Origin: Flavobacteriales bacterium | GTDB taxonomy: Bacteria; Bacteroidota; Bacteroidia; Flavobacteriales; PHOS-HE28 | Assembly (NCBI GenBank): GCA_008016945.1 | Contig: SSGN01000192.1 | Coordinates: 1 to 19,723, forward strand | Direction: 5' to 3' | DNA length: 19,723 nt | Shown here: piece by piece, positions 1-7,311 of the stretch | How the letters are laid out: the number at the start of each line of letters is the position of its first letter | How positions within the stretch are numbered: the first letter of the stretch is position 1 | Notes under the pieces: model-generated | Database searches by the model: none | What the model was told of the DNA's origin: nothing | What the model saw: the letters and a program-made list of their open reading frames with translations, nothing else | Position numbers and translations under genes: made by a program

Positions 1-10
1 ACTGAGGCGG

Positions 11-832
11 ATGGGTCTCATGCGACGGTCGTTCTTCGCGATCTTGTTGGGGTGGAGCGGGGTGCTGGCGGCCCAACGCCCAGCACCCGAGCCATTCGCC
101 TTTGGCTTCACCGAGACCATCCATTCCACCACCCTGGGCGAGGATCGCGTGCTCAACATCGCCCTGCCGCAGGGCTATCATCCCGACAGTGCCGCGCGCT
201 ATCCGGTGATCTACCTGCTCGATGGTGGGGCCGACGAGGACTTCATCCATGTCACTGGCGCCCTGCAGTTCGCCGCGTTCGAGTGGATCGCCTGGCAGCC
301 ACCCAGCATCGTGGTGGGCCTTGCCAATGTGGACCGCAAGCGCGACCTCACCTTTCCCACCACCATCGCGGCCGACAAGGAGAAGTTCCCCACCACCGGT
401 GGGAGTGCGGCCTTCACGCGGTTCATCGCCGACGAGGTGATGCCGTATGTGGAGGCGAACTACCGCACGGACGGGGAGCGCATGCTGATCGGGCAATCGC
501 TCGGTGGCCTATACGCGGCCGAAGTGCTCATCAAACGCCCGGAGCTGTTCAACCGTTACCTGATCGTAAGCCCCAGCATCTGGTGGGACGATGGGTCCTT
601 GTTGAAGCAGCCCGCCACGTTCATCACTGATCCGGCGAAGGCTCCTAAGGCGGTGTACATCGCGGTGGGCAAAGAGGGCAAGCGCATGGAAGGGGATGCC
701 AAGCGGTTATATGCGCTGGTGAAGAAGAATCCGAAGGTCCGGAGCGGATTCGGCTTCCTGCCGCGGCACGATCATGCGAACATCCTGCACCAGGCTGTGC
801 TGGACGGCTTCCGGTGGCTGGCCGGGAAGTGA
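11..832 (+). CDS. Secreted esterase-like alpha/beta hydrolase (putative esterase / Fes-EstD family)
   Basis: This 273-residue protein has a signal peptide at residues 1-21 with a likely cleavage before a Gln (LAA-Q, a common Bacteroidota pattern), so it should be exported. The body fits the putative-esterase family that includes Fes/IroE and esterase D. YPVIYLLDGG lies at 64-73 and the nucleophile elbow GQSLGG at 161-166, making Ser163 the likely nucleophile; His253 or His255 in PRHDHANI near the C-terminus is the likely catalytic histidine. The family hydrolyses carboxylic esters, including siderophore esters and acyl-thioesters; nothing in the sequence identifies the substrate, and no TonB receptor or siderophore gene is nearby. 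Two starts are possible, ATG at 11 and ATG at 20; both leave the signal peptide intact. The upstream neighbour lies outside the window. Confidence 0.88.
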   Translation: MGLMRRSFFAILLGWSGVLAAQRPAPEPFAFGFTETIHSTTLGEDRVLNIALPQGYHPDSAARYPVIYLLDGGADEDFIHVTGALQFAAFEWIAWQPPSIVVGLANVDRKRDLTFPTTIAADKEKFPTTGGSAAFTRFIADEVMPYVEANYRTDGERMLIGQSLGGLYAAEVLIKRPELFNRYLIVSPSIWWDDGSLLKQPATFITDPAKAPKAVYIAVGKEGKRMEGDAKRLYALVKKNPKVRSGFGFLPRHDHANILHQAVLDGFRWLAGK

Positions 833-871
833 TCGGTGATAAAAGGTCCAGAAGGCCTGGAACGTCGCGGG

Positions 872-879
872 TAGTTTTG
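872..879 (+). promoter_or_regulatory. Candidate Bacteroidota -7 promoter element (TAGTTTTG)
   Basis: The octamer matches the TAnnTTTG consensus exactly and sits 22 bases before the TTG start of the YeiH-type transporter gene, in the short gap after the esterase gene. I see no TTG -33 element at the expected 17-23 bases upstream, so this is a half-supported promoter. Confidence 0.4.
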
Positions 880-901
880 CGCCTCACCCAACGTACGACC
901 G

Positions 902-1888
902 TTGATCGCCGCATCCTTCCGATCCTTCTGGCCGGGCATGGCCTTGGCCACCATGTTGGGGTTGGCGGGGCACTTCTTGTCGGATTACACCCCGGGGTGG
1001 CTCAATGGACTGCTGTTGGCGCTGGTGCTGGGCATGGCGGTGGGCAACGGAGCGCGGTTGCCCGCCACGGTTATGCCCGGCATCACCTTCACCAGCGGCA
1101 AGCTGTTGGAGTTGTCGGTGATCTTCCTGGCGTTCGGGATCGACTATGGGCACATCGCCGCCTTGGGTGCCGGTGCGTTCACCATCGTGGCCGTGGTGGT
1201 GGTGGGCATGGTGCTGATCACCTTCCGGCTGGCGCAAGTGGTGCGTTGCCCGGGATCCACGGGCTGGTTGGTGGGCTTCGGTACGGCGATCTGCGGATCG
1301 AGCGCGATCGCGGCCCTGGCCCCGCGTGTGGCCAAGAACAAGGAGGATGTGGGCATCGCCATGGCGGTGGTCAATCTCTTCGGCAGCCTGGGTATGATCG
1401 TGCTGCCCTTGGTCCTTGTGCGCTTCGACCTGAGCGATACACAGTTGGGCCTGCTCATCGGTGGCCTGCTCCATTCGGTGGGCAACGTGGTGGGGGCCGG
1501 ATATGCGGTGAGCGATGGTGTCGGTGAAGCGGCTACCACCATCAAACTTGCTCGCGTGGCCCTGCTGAGCCCGGCGCTCATCCTCTTCAACTACCTGGTG
1601 AACCGCAGCGAAGCACGCCATTGGCGCGAGTACGTGCGGTTGCCGTGGTACCTCTGGGGGTTCATCGGCATCACCATGGTCGGTTCGTTGGTGGACATGC
1701 CGGCCCCGTTGTTGGAACTCATGGAACTGGCCGGTAAGCTGGCGCTCACCATCGCGCTCGCGGCCATCGGCCTCAAGGTGAGCTTCGGTGAACTGTTCCG
1801 TTCGGGCCGCAAAGGGCTCGGCTTCGGGCTCCTGATCTTCGCCGTACAGTTCGCGCTGGTGGCGTTGCTGATGGTCGTGGTGGGGTAG
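902..1888 (+). CDS. YeiH/UPF0324 family putative sulfate exporter
   Basis: This 328-residue integral membrane protein has about ten hydrophobic helices and is slightly shorter than E. coli YeiH. Segments matching the family are FWPGMALA near the N-terminus, LELSVIFLAFGIDYG in the region where YeiH has LRLGIILYGF, and the signature GTAICGSSAIAALAP followed by FGSLGMIVLPL. The family is annotated as putative sulfate or related anion exporters by homology; substrate evidence is weak in general. The start is a TTG at 902: the next start, ATG at 938, would cut into the first helix, because family members carry residues ahead of the FxPG motif. The gene ends only 4 bases before the end of the convergent RidA gene, leaving no room for a separate terminator. 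Confidence 0.87.
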   Translation: MIAASFRSFWPGMALATMLGLAGHFLSDYTPGWLNGLLLALVLGMAVGNGARLPATVMPGITFTSGKLLELSVIFLAFGIDYGHIAALGAGAFTIVAVVVVGMVLITFRLAQVVRCPGSTGWLVGFGTAICGSSAIAALAPRVAKNKEDVGIAMAVVNLFGSLGMIVLPLVLVRFDLSDTQLGLLIGGLLHSVGNVVGAGYAVSDGVGEAATTIKLARVALLSPALILFNYLVNRSEARHWREYVRLPWYLWGFIGITMVGSLVDMPAPLLELMELAGKLALTIALAAIGLKVSFGELFRSGRKGLGFGLLIFAVQFALVALLMVVVG

Positions 1889-1892
1889 GTCC

Positions 1893-2270
1893 TCAACCCT
1901 TCACCGCGATCCCGCTGATCTCCACGTTCACCCCGCGTGGCAGTCCTTTGACAGCGTAGGCTTCACGGGCGGGAGGCACCTCGCCGAAGTAGCTGCCGTA
2001 CACCTCGTTCACCGCGCCGTACAGGCTCATGTCGCTGAGCAGGATGGTGATCTTCACCAGGTGTTCGAAACCCATGTCGGCGGCCTTCAGCAGGTTGCCG
2101 AGGTTGTCCATCACGCGGCGGGTCTCGGTCACGATGTCGCTGGTATGGAGCTCGCCGTTCTCGTCCAACGCGATCTGGCCGCTGAGATAGAGCGTGCCGT
2201 TGGTGAGGATAGCGGGCGTGTAGGGGGCGATGGGCTTGGCGGAGTTCGGGGGGAGGATGGGCTGCTTCAT
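1893..2270 (-). CDS. ridA: RidA/YjgF family reactive-intermediate deaminase
   Basis: This 125-residue protein has the usual length of the YjgF/YER057c/UK114 family. Motifs seen are LYLSGQIALDENGEL (28-42), VKITILLSDM (72-81) and the substrate-binding signature around Arg102 in PPAREAYAV, followed by VNVEISGIAV with the conserved Glu117. RidA proteins hydrolyse reactive enamine/imine intermediates released by PLP enzymes such as threonine dehydratase, giving a ketoacid and ammonia, in the cytosol as trimers. The presence of both the Arg and the Glu argues for the true RidA subfamily rather than an inactive homologue. The gene is divergent from surE across a 128-base spacer. A weak promoter-like CACCTTTG lies on the minus strand about 40 bases before the ATG. 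Confidence 0.93.
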   Translation of the reverse strand: MKQPILPPNSAKPIAPYTPAILTNGTLYLSGQIALDENGELHTSDIVTETRRVMDNLGNLLKAADMGFEHLVKITILLSDMSLYGAVNEVYGSYFGEVPPAREAYAVKGLPRGVNVEISGIAVKG

Positions 2271-2383
2271 GGGAAACGTTGCGTGTTATGGCGTCGCGTG
2301 TTGCGCGCTGGTCGGCATCAAAGGTGTTCCTGCTATTCGGAACGTGCAACAGGTATCGCCGCGATGCGCAACATCCGGTGGGA

Positions 2384-2391
2384 TACCTTTG
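2384..2391 (+). promoter_or_regulatory. Candidate -7 promoter element for the surE operon (TACCTTTG)
   Basis: This is an exact match to TAnnTTTG ending 7 bases before the surE ATG at 2399. At that distance the transcript would begin at or within a few bases of the start codon, so surE may be translated from a leaderless or nearly leaderless mRNA. No clear TTG -33 box is visible. Confidence 0.5.
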
Positions 2392-2398
2392 CCATCCC

Positions 2399-3178
2399 AT
2401 GAAAGACCTACCGCTGATCCTGGTCACCAACGACGATGGCATCTTCGCTCCGGGCATCCGTGCCCTGGCCGAGGAAATGAAGGCTTTTGGTCGGGTGATG
2501 GTCGTGGCGCCGGACAAACCGCAGAGCGCCATGGGCCACGCGATCACCATCCATAGCTTCCTGCGCCTGCAGAGCGTATCCCTGATGGACTGGGTGGAAG
2601 CGTGGAGCTGTAGCGGCACCCCGGTGGATTGTGTGAAGTTGGCGATCTACAAGCTGCTTGGCGGGAACAAGCCCGATCTGTTGGTGAGCGGGGTGAACCA
2701 TGGGGCCAACATCAGCATCAATGTGTTGTACAGCGGCACCATGAGCGCGGCCGTGGAAGGTGCCATGGAGGGCATCCCCAGCATCGGCTTCAGCCTGATG
2801 GACCACGCCATTGAGGCGGACTTCAGCCAGGTGCGCCCGGTGATCCGCAGCGTCGTGGCCAACACCCTGAAGCACGGTATGGCCGCAGGCACCTGCCTCA
2901 ACGTGAACGTGCCCCGTAGCGATGGTGCCCCCTTGAAAGGTATCCGGGTATGCCGACAAGCGAAGGCCAACTGGGTGGACGAGTTCGAGACCCGCTTGGA
3001 CCCTGGCAACAAGGAGTACTATTGGCTGCGCGGCGAGTTCAGCCACAACGACCATGGTGAGGATACCGACGTGTGGGCGGTGGAGAACCGGTACGTGAGC
3101 CTGGTGCCCACCCAGTTCGACATGACCGCACACCACACCATCGCCATGCTGAACACCTGGGACCATGCGCTGGGATAG
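2399..3178 (+). CDS. surE: 5'/3'-nucleotidase SurE
   Basis: This is a 259-residue SurE, close to the 253 residues of the E. coli protein. The metal-binding N-terminal motif LVTNDDGIFAPG is at 8-19 (Asp12, Asp13), the conserved Ser43 lies in APDKPQSAMGH, GTPVDCV is at 73-79 and LVSGVNHGANI at 95-105 contains the metal-ligand Asn100. SurE dephosphorylates nucleoside 5'- and 3'-monophosphates with a divalent metal in the cytosol. I chose the ATG at 2399 because SurE proteins begin just before the NDDG motif and a promoter octamer lies directly upstream; the frame stays open upstream to 2279 but those 40 residues resemble nothing in SurE. It heads an operon, and its last 14 bases overlap the next gene. 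Confidence 0.95.
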   Translation: MKDLPLILVTNDDGIFAPGIRALAEEMKAFGRVMVVAPDKPQSAMGHAITIHSFLRLQSVSLMDWVEAWSCSGTPVDCVKLAIYKLLGGNKPDLLVSGVNHGANISINVLYSGTMSAAVEGAMEGIPSIGFSLMDHAIEADFSQVRPVIRSVVANTLKHGMAAGTCLNVNVPRSDGAPLKGIRVCRQAKANWVDEFETRLDPGNKEYYWLRGEFSHNDHGEDTDVWAVENRYVSLVPTQFDMTAHHTIAMLNTWDHALG

Positions 3179-3494
3179 CGTGGGACTGGGCTTCGTCCTG
3201 GGGCTCCTGGCGCCGGTACTGGGCTTCTTCGCTTACGGGGGCATGTACGTCACGGCCATTCGGCCATGGCACGACCTGGAGTGGTTCGTCAACGACATGT
3301 TCCTGGGATCGCCGGAGTTCCGCACCCGGATCGTCAGCATCAGCCTCATCGCCGATGCGTTCCTCTTCTTCCTGTTGGACCGGTTCCATCGGCATAAGAC
3401 CATGCGCGGGGTGATCATGGCGATGCTCACCTATGGGCTGTACATCGTACCGGCCATCGTGAAGGATGAGCTGACGAAACTCGGCTGGCTCTGA
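3165..3494 (+). CDS. Small membrane protein of the surE-lpxB cluster (unknown function)
   Basis: This 109-residue protein has about three hydrophobic stretches (roughly residues 5-30, 55-72 and 80-97) separated by basic turns such as DRFHRHKTMRG, so it is predicted to be a small inner-membrane protein. I do not recognise a characterised family. It overlaps the end of surE by 14 bases, and its TGA is followed immediately by the lpxB ATG, so the three genes are almost certainly cotranscribed and may be translationally coupled. The placement next to lpxB makes a role near envelope or lipid A assembly conceivable, but that is only a guess from position. The tight packing and the good hydrophobic profile support it as a real gene. 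Confidence 0.8.
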   Translation: MRWDSVGLGFVLGLLAPVLGFFAYGGMYVTAIRPWHDLEWFVNDMFLGSPEFRTRIVSISLIADAFLFFLLDRFHRHKTMRGVIMAMLTYGLYIVPAIVKDELTKLGWL

Positions 3495-4613
3495 ATGAAG
3501 CGGCTGTACATCATAGCGGGCGAAGCCAGCGGCGACCTGCATGGCGGAAACCTGGTGCACGAACTCTTCAAGGTGAGCGGCGACCGGTTGGAAGTGCGGG
3601 CATGGGGTGGCGACCGTATGGCTGCTGCCGGGGCGGAAGTGGTGAAGCACTATCGCGAACTGGCCTTCATGGGCTTCACCCAGGTGGTGATGAACCTGCG
3701 CACCATTCTGAGGAACCTGGAGAACTGTAAAAAGGACATCGAGGCGTTCAAGCCCGATGCGCTCATCCTGATCGACTATCCCGGGTTCAACCTGCGTATC
3801 GCCGAATGGGCCCATGCGCAGGGCATTCCGGTGCACTACTACATCAGCCCGCAGGTGTGGGCTTGGAAGAAGGGCCGGGTGCGTACGATCAAGCGGGTGG
3901 TGGACCGCATGTACGTGATCCTGCCTTTTGAGGAGGAGTGGTATGCGAAACACGGTTATGAGGTGGAGTTCGTGGGCCATCCGCTGCTCGATGCCATCGA
4001 GCAGGAGGGCAGGGCCCCGCTGGAGCCCCTTCCCGGCGCGGACGATCGGCCAGTGGTGGCCCTGTTGCCGGGCAGTCGGCACCAGGAGATCGCACGTATG
4101 CTACCGTTGATGGCCCAGGTGGCGCGGCGTTATCCCGGCTATCGGTTCGTACTGGCCGCCGCCCCATCGGTACCCGATACGGTCTACGTCGAGGGGATCA
4201 AGGGCTCGCCCATCGATGTGGTGAAGGGGCGCACCTACGACCTGTTGCGCCATGCACATGGTGCCTTGGTCACCAGTGGTACGGCCACCTTGGAAACGGC
4301 CCTGTTCGGTGTGCCCGAGGTGGTGTGCTATAGCGGCAGTGCGCTCAACGTATGGATCGCGAAGCGCTTGGTCGACATCCGGTTCATCAGCCTGGTGAAC
4401 CTGATCATGGACCGCGAGGTGGTGCGTGAGTTGATCCAACAGGACCTGTCCGTACGAACCCTATGCTCCGAGCTGGAGCGCATCATGGCGCCCGGTGTTG
4501 CCCGCACCGCCATGGAAAAGGACCTGGCACAGTTGCGCGAAAAGCTGGGCGGGCCAGGTGCTTCGGCCAAGGTTGCCAATGCGGTGTGGATAAGTCTGCA
4601 AGGCCAGGGTTGA
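3495..4613 (+). CDS. lpxB: Lipid A disaccharide synthase LpxB
   Basis: This 372-residue protein (E. coli 382) belongs to glycosyltransferase family 19. It joins UDP-2,3-diacylglucosamine and lipid X into the lipid A disaccharide at the inner membrane, so the cell should make lipid A and have an outer membrane. Motifs seen are GEASGDLHGGNL at 9-20, LIDYPGFNLRIA at 92-103 (Asp94 near the essential acidic residue of the family), HYYISPQVWAWKKGR at 114-128, FVGHPLLD at 159-166, LLPGSRHQEI at 190-199 and VTSGTATLETALFGVP at 259-274. The start abuts the stop of the preceding small membrane protein gene. A SpoIID-like gene follows 34 bases downstream with its own candidate promoter. Confidence 0.96.
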   Translation: MKRLYIIAGEASGDLHGGNLVHELFKVSGDRLEVRAWGGDRMAAAGAEVVKHYRELAFMGFTQVVMNLRTILRNLENCKKDIEAFKPDALILIDYPGFNLRIAEWAHAQGIPVHYYISPQVWAWKKGRVRTIKRVVDRMYVILPFEEEWYAKHGYEVEFVGHPLLDAIEQEGRAPLEPLPGADDRPVVALLPGSRHQEIARMLPLMAQVARRYPGYRFVLAAAPSVPDTVYVEGIKGSPIDVVKGRTYDLLRHAHGALVTSGTATLETALFGVPEVVCYSGSALNVWIAKRLVDIRFISLVNLIMDREVVRELIQQDLSVRTLCSELERIMAPGVARTAMEKDLAQLREKLGGPGASAKVANAVWISLQGQG

Positions 4614-4640
4614 TCGCTGCGATACCTCCCGGTACTTTCG
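4610..4640 (+). promoter_or_regulatory. Candidate promoter of the SpoIID-like gene (TTG-N20-TACTTTCG)
   Basis: TTG at 4610-4612 is followed after 20 bases by TACTTTCG at 4633-4640, one base off TAnnTTTG, at the spacing described for Bacteroidota promoters (17-23 bases). The -7 element ends 7 bases before the ATG at 4648, the same distance as at surE. It overlaps the lpxB stop codon region. It is the only candidate in the window with both elements. Confidence 0.5.
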
Positions 4641-4647
4641 GCGCCGA

Positions 4648-5841
4648 ATGCGTCTTACCACGCTGCTTTTCGCGTTGCTTCTCCCCCTGTGCATGCTGGC
4701 CCAGGAAACGGTGTTGCGTATCGGTATCCTGCGTGAACGAACGTTCCGTAGTGTGCTGGTGATGAGCGCCAAGGGTACGTGCACCGTGTTCGCCGATGGT
4801 GAACGCAAGGGCGAGATCCAGGTGAACGACGGGCTGCGTATCGATCTCGCCGGTCGCCACCTCACCGCCAGATCCCTCAACCTATCGGTCACGGCCAAGG
4901 AGTCCATCGAACTGGTGCCCCGCATGGACAACAGCGGCCTGCGCTTGCGCTTGCCGGAGAGCAAGATGGCCGAGCGGACCTACCCGGGTAGTCTCCGTAT
5001 CATCAGCGAAGGTGGGCGCCTGGTTCTGGTGAACAGCGTGCCGCTGGATGCTTATACCGCCGGTGTGGTGCAAGCCGAAGCCGGTAGGGAGCATCGGCAG
5101 GAGTATTACAAACTCCAGAGCGTGAGCTGCCGGACCTATGCCTTGAGCAATGTGCGCAAGCATGCCCCCGAAGGCTTCGAGCTATGCGATGCCGTGCACT
5201 GCCAGGTCTATCACGGAGCGTGCAAGGTGGATAGCATCAAGATGGCCGTTGAGGCCACGCACAACATGGTGCTGGTGGATGCCGACATCAAACTGATCCA
5301 CGCCCTGTTCCACAGCAATTGTGGTGGGGAGACGATGAACGCCGAGGATCTGTGGGCCAAACGCGAACCCTACCTGCGCGCCACGGTGGATACATACTGC
5401 CGCAGCGAACGGAACGCCACCTGGCAACGTACCCTCACGAAGAAGGAATGGGTCGGCTACCTCGAACGTCGATTCGGGGTGAAGACCTCGGACAAGTCAG
5501 CGTTGGCCGCAGTGCTCAACTACGAACCGCTGTGCCGCGACCTGTACCTGGGCAACACCACTCCCCTGATCCCGCTGAAGCATGTGCGCGAAGACCTGAA
5601 GTTGAAGTCCACCTTCTTCTCGGTGACCACCACGGGCGAGCAGGTGGTGCTTAACGGCCGTGGATTCGGACATGGTGTTGGTCTATGTCAGGAAGGTGCC
5701 ATGCATATGGCCCGCGACGGGAAGAGCTACATCGAGATCTTGCGGCACTACTACACCGATGTCCACCTGGTGGACGTGAATACACTGGATTTTTTCCGCG
5801 ATGCGGAGAAGCCCAAGGATACCGCTGGCCCCAAGCGGTGA
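4648..5841 (+). CDS. Secreted SpoIID/LytB domain protein (putative septal or cell-wall lytic transglycosylase)
   Basis: This 397-residue protein has a signal peptide (1-18, cleavage before Gln19 in CMLAQE). The SpoIID domain runs from about residue 108 to 375: TYPGSLRI at 111-118, the catalytic-type Glu144 in VVQAEAG, QSVSCRTYALSN at 157-168, HSNCGGETMNAEDLW at 222-236 with the usual Cys-Gly-Gly, and the closing GRGFGHGVGLCQEGA at 337-351 followed by LRHYYTDV. SpoIID cuts glycan strands between MurNAc and GlcNAc in denuded peptidoglycan. Many non-sporulating bacteria carry homologues, so this does not imply spores. A basic tail after residue 385 is low in complexity. It is convergent with the ThrE-type exporter gene, 107 bases apart. 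Confidence 0.92.
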   Translation: MRLTTLLFALLLPLCMLAQETVLRIGILRERTFRSVLVMSAKGTCTVFADGERKGEIQVNDGLRIDLAGRHLTARSLNLSVTAKESIELVPRMDNSGLRLRLPESKMAERTYPGSLRIISEGGRLVLVNSVPLDAYTAGVVQAEAGREHRQEYYKLQSVSCRTYALSNVRKHAPEGFELCDAVHCQVYHGACKVDSIKMAVEATHNMVLVDADIKLIHALFHSNCGGETMNAEDLWAKREPYLRATVDTYCRSERNATWQRTLTKKEWVGYLERRFGVKTSDKSALAAVLNYEPLCRDLYLGNTTPLIPLKHVREDLKLKSTFFSVTTTGEQVVLNGRGFGHGVGLCQEGAMHMARDGKSYIEILRHYYTDVHLVDVNTLDFFRDAEKPKDTAGPKR

Positions 5842-5924
5842 ATACGGTGCGTGAGGAACATCGGTCCACACGTACTGTAGGCGGTTGCTTCCACTGAATG
5901 CCTGCTGGACCCGACGATATTGTG

Positions 5925-5937
5925 CCACCTACGGTGG
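5925..5937. terminator. Weak inverted repeat between convergent genes
   Basis: CCACC-TAC-GGTGG forms a 5-bp stem with a 3-base loop in the 107-base gap between the convergent SpoIID-like and ThrE-like genes. It has no T-run on either side, so if it helps termination it is not a classical intrinsic terminator. The rest of the gap shows nothing clear. Confidence 0.2.
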
Positions 5938-5948
5938 AACGGTGGGGT

Positions 5949-7214
5949 CTACGCCTCCTGCACCCGCCACCAACTGGCTTTTCGGGGGTGCAATAGGGCG
6001 CTATACACGAATGCGCCGATCAAGCAGCCGGTGGCGATCCCTGCGAGTGCGAACAGCACATTGAGCACACTGCCTCCGGTGTCCATACCTGTGGCCAGGG
6101 CCGTTACGCTCATCAGCCCGAAGGAGCCCGGGGTGAGCAACCAGAAGCCGGGAAGGAAGGTCACGATCGAGGGCGGTCCTTTGAAGCGGAACTCGATCAC
6201 CAGGGCGGTCATCATCATGAGGGCGGCCCCGAAGAAGGTGGTGGAGGCCCCGTGGATGAAGAGGCCGGAGAAGGTCTGGCCGATGTACGCGGAGAACGCG
6301 GTGATGAGCATGAAGATGAGCGACCGGCGCTTACTGCTCTGGTAGATGTGCAGGCCGAAGGTGAAGATCACCACGCCCACCCATGGCCAATAGGCAGGGA
6401 GCCGTTCGGCGAACTGGGTGGCGTAGCGTACGCTGCCATCATCGAAGGCCTTGAAACCGCCGATGATGCCGAAGGCCAGCAGCACCAACCGGGTGAAGCC
6501 CGCCACCATGCGGCTGGCTCCGGAGATGATGCTGTTGTACGCCAGTTCGATCACACTTACCGTGAGCATCATCCCGGGCAGGAAGGTGATCAGCGGTGGG
6601 ATCAGGATGTTGAGCGGCGGTTCTTGCAATCCGTGGCGATAGCCGATGGCCACGCCTGCACTGAGCAGGAAGGATACCACCACGGGCAACACCACCGACC
6701 ATGAAGGGCGCCGGCGTGCCACCACCAGGATCAGCGCGCAAACAAAGGCCATCAGGCTGGTGATGAGCAGGCCGTTGATCGACGGGCGCAGCATCAGCGC
6801 CACGCCGAGGGTGGTCATCAAATAGCCGCATACGTATCCCACATCGCCGTAGAAATGGGGCGTGTTCCACATGATATCGATGCGGTCAAGCCCTTCCTGC
6901 GGTGTCAGTTCGCCTTTCCGTGCGGAGCGGGCGATGGTGAACACCTCCTCGATCTGGTCGAACCGAAGTGTCGCCACGCGGTAGGCGCCATGCGCCATGT
7001 CCACCTGGTGTTCTTCGCCGCCTTCCCACTTCAAGAACAGCACCGTGGGTAGAACGAACACCTGAACGTTGGGCTCGCCGTTCACCCGGGCGATCATCGC
7101 CAAGTCGCGTTCCACTAAGGATACCGCGTTCCCTGCGTTCAGCTGTGCCTGGCCCAGGCGTCCGAGGAAGCGGAGCAGCGTGGTGCGTTCCTTGGAATGG
7201 GTGAGCTTGTTCAC
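5949..7214 (-). CDS. ThrE-type threonine/serine exporter family protein
   Basis: This roughly 421-residue protein combines both halves of the ThrE family. A soluble N-terminal region (from LLRFLGRLGQAQLNAGNAV through the RSARKGELTPQEGLDRI segment) precedes a block of about ten membrane helices. The first helical half carries ITFLPGMMLTVSVIELA and ISGASRMVAG, and the second carries the parallel VTFLPGFWLLTPGSFG. The family exports threonine, serine and possibly other small amino acids or peptides by proton exchange; the substrate here is not shown. The start is uncertain: the frame has GTG codons at 7253 and 7214 and no ATG before the conserved region. I prefer 7214 since conserved sequence begins soon after and a promoter-like octamer lies at 7219-7226, inside the longer version. 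It is divergent from the rRNA methyltransferase gene. Confidence 0.88.
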   Translation of the reverse strand: MNKLTHSKERTTLLRFLGRLGQAQLNAGNAVSLVERDLAMIARVNGEPNVQVFVLPTVLFLKWEGGEEHQVDMAHGAYRVATLRFDQIEEVFTIARSARKGELTPQEGLDRIDIMWNTPHFYGDVGYVCGYLMTTLGVALMLRPSINGLLITSLMAFVCALILVVARRRPSWSVVLPVVVSFLLSAGVAIGYRHGLQEPPLNILIPPLITFLPGMMLTVSVIELAYNSIISGASRMVAGFTRLVLLAFGIIGGFKAFDDGSVRYATQFAERLPAYWPWVGVVIFTFGLHIYQSSKRRSLIFMLITAFSAYIGQTFSGLFIHGASTTFFGAALMMMTALVIEFRFKGPPSIVTFLPGFWLLTPGSFGLMSVTALATGMDTGGSVLNVLFALAGIATGCLIGAFVYSALLHPRKASWWRVQEA

Positions 7215-7218
7215 GGTG

Positions 7219-7226
7219 CGAAAGTA
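7219..7226 (-). promoter_or_regulatory. Candidate -7 element for the ThrE-type gene (TACTTTCG, minus strand)
   Basis: This octamer is identical to the one ahead of the SpoIID-like gene. It ends 4 bases before the GTG at 7214, which would imply a leaderless transcript. It lies inside the reading frame if translation starts at 7253, so it helps to decide the start. No -33 TTG is seen. Confidence 0.35.
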
Positions 7227-7266
7227 GCGGCACCAGGACACGGGCCGTCGCACGGGTGATGGATCC

Positions 7267-7274
7267 TACCTTCG
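7267..7274 (+). promoter_or_regulatory. Candidate -7 element for the rRNA methyltransferase gene (TACCTTCG)
   Basis: One base off TAnnTTTG, 37 bases upstream of the ATG at 7312, in the divergent spacer shared with the ThrE-type gene. No good -33 box is visible. Confidence 0.35.
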
Positions 7275-7311
7275 CAGCCGCGCCTTCACCCATCGTACAC
7301 GGCGCATACCC

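Noticed and set aside
2279..2398. N-terminal extension of SurE
   Set aside because: SurE proteins start shortly before the NDDG motif, and an exact promoter octamer lies inside the would-be extension.
4648..5841. Evidence for sporulation from the SpoIID homologue
   Set aside because: SpoIID/LytB domains occur in many non-sporulating bacteria, and no other sporulation gene is present.
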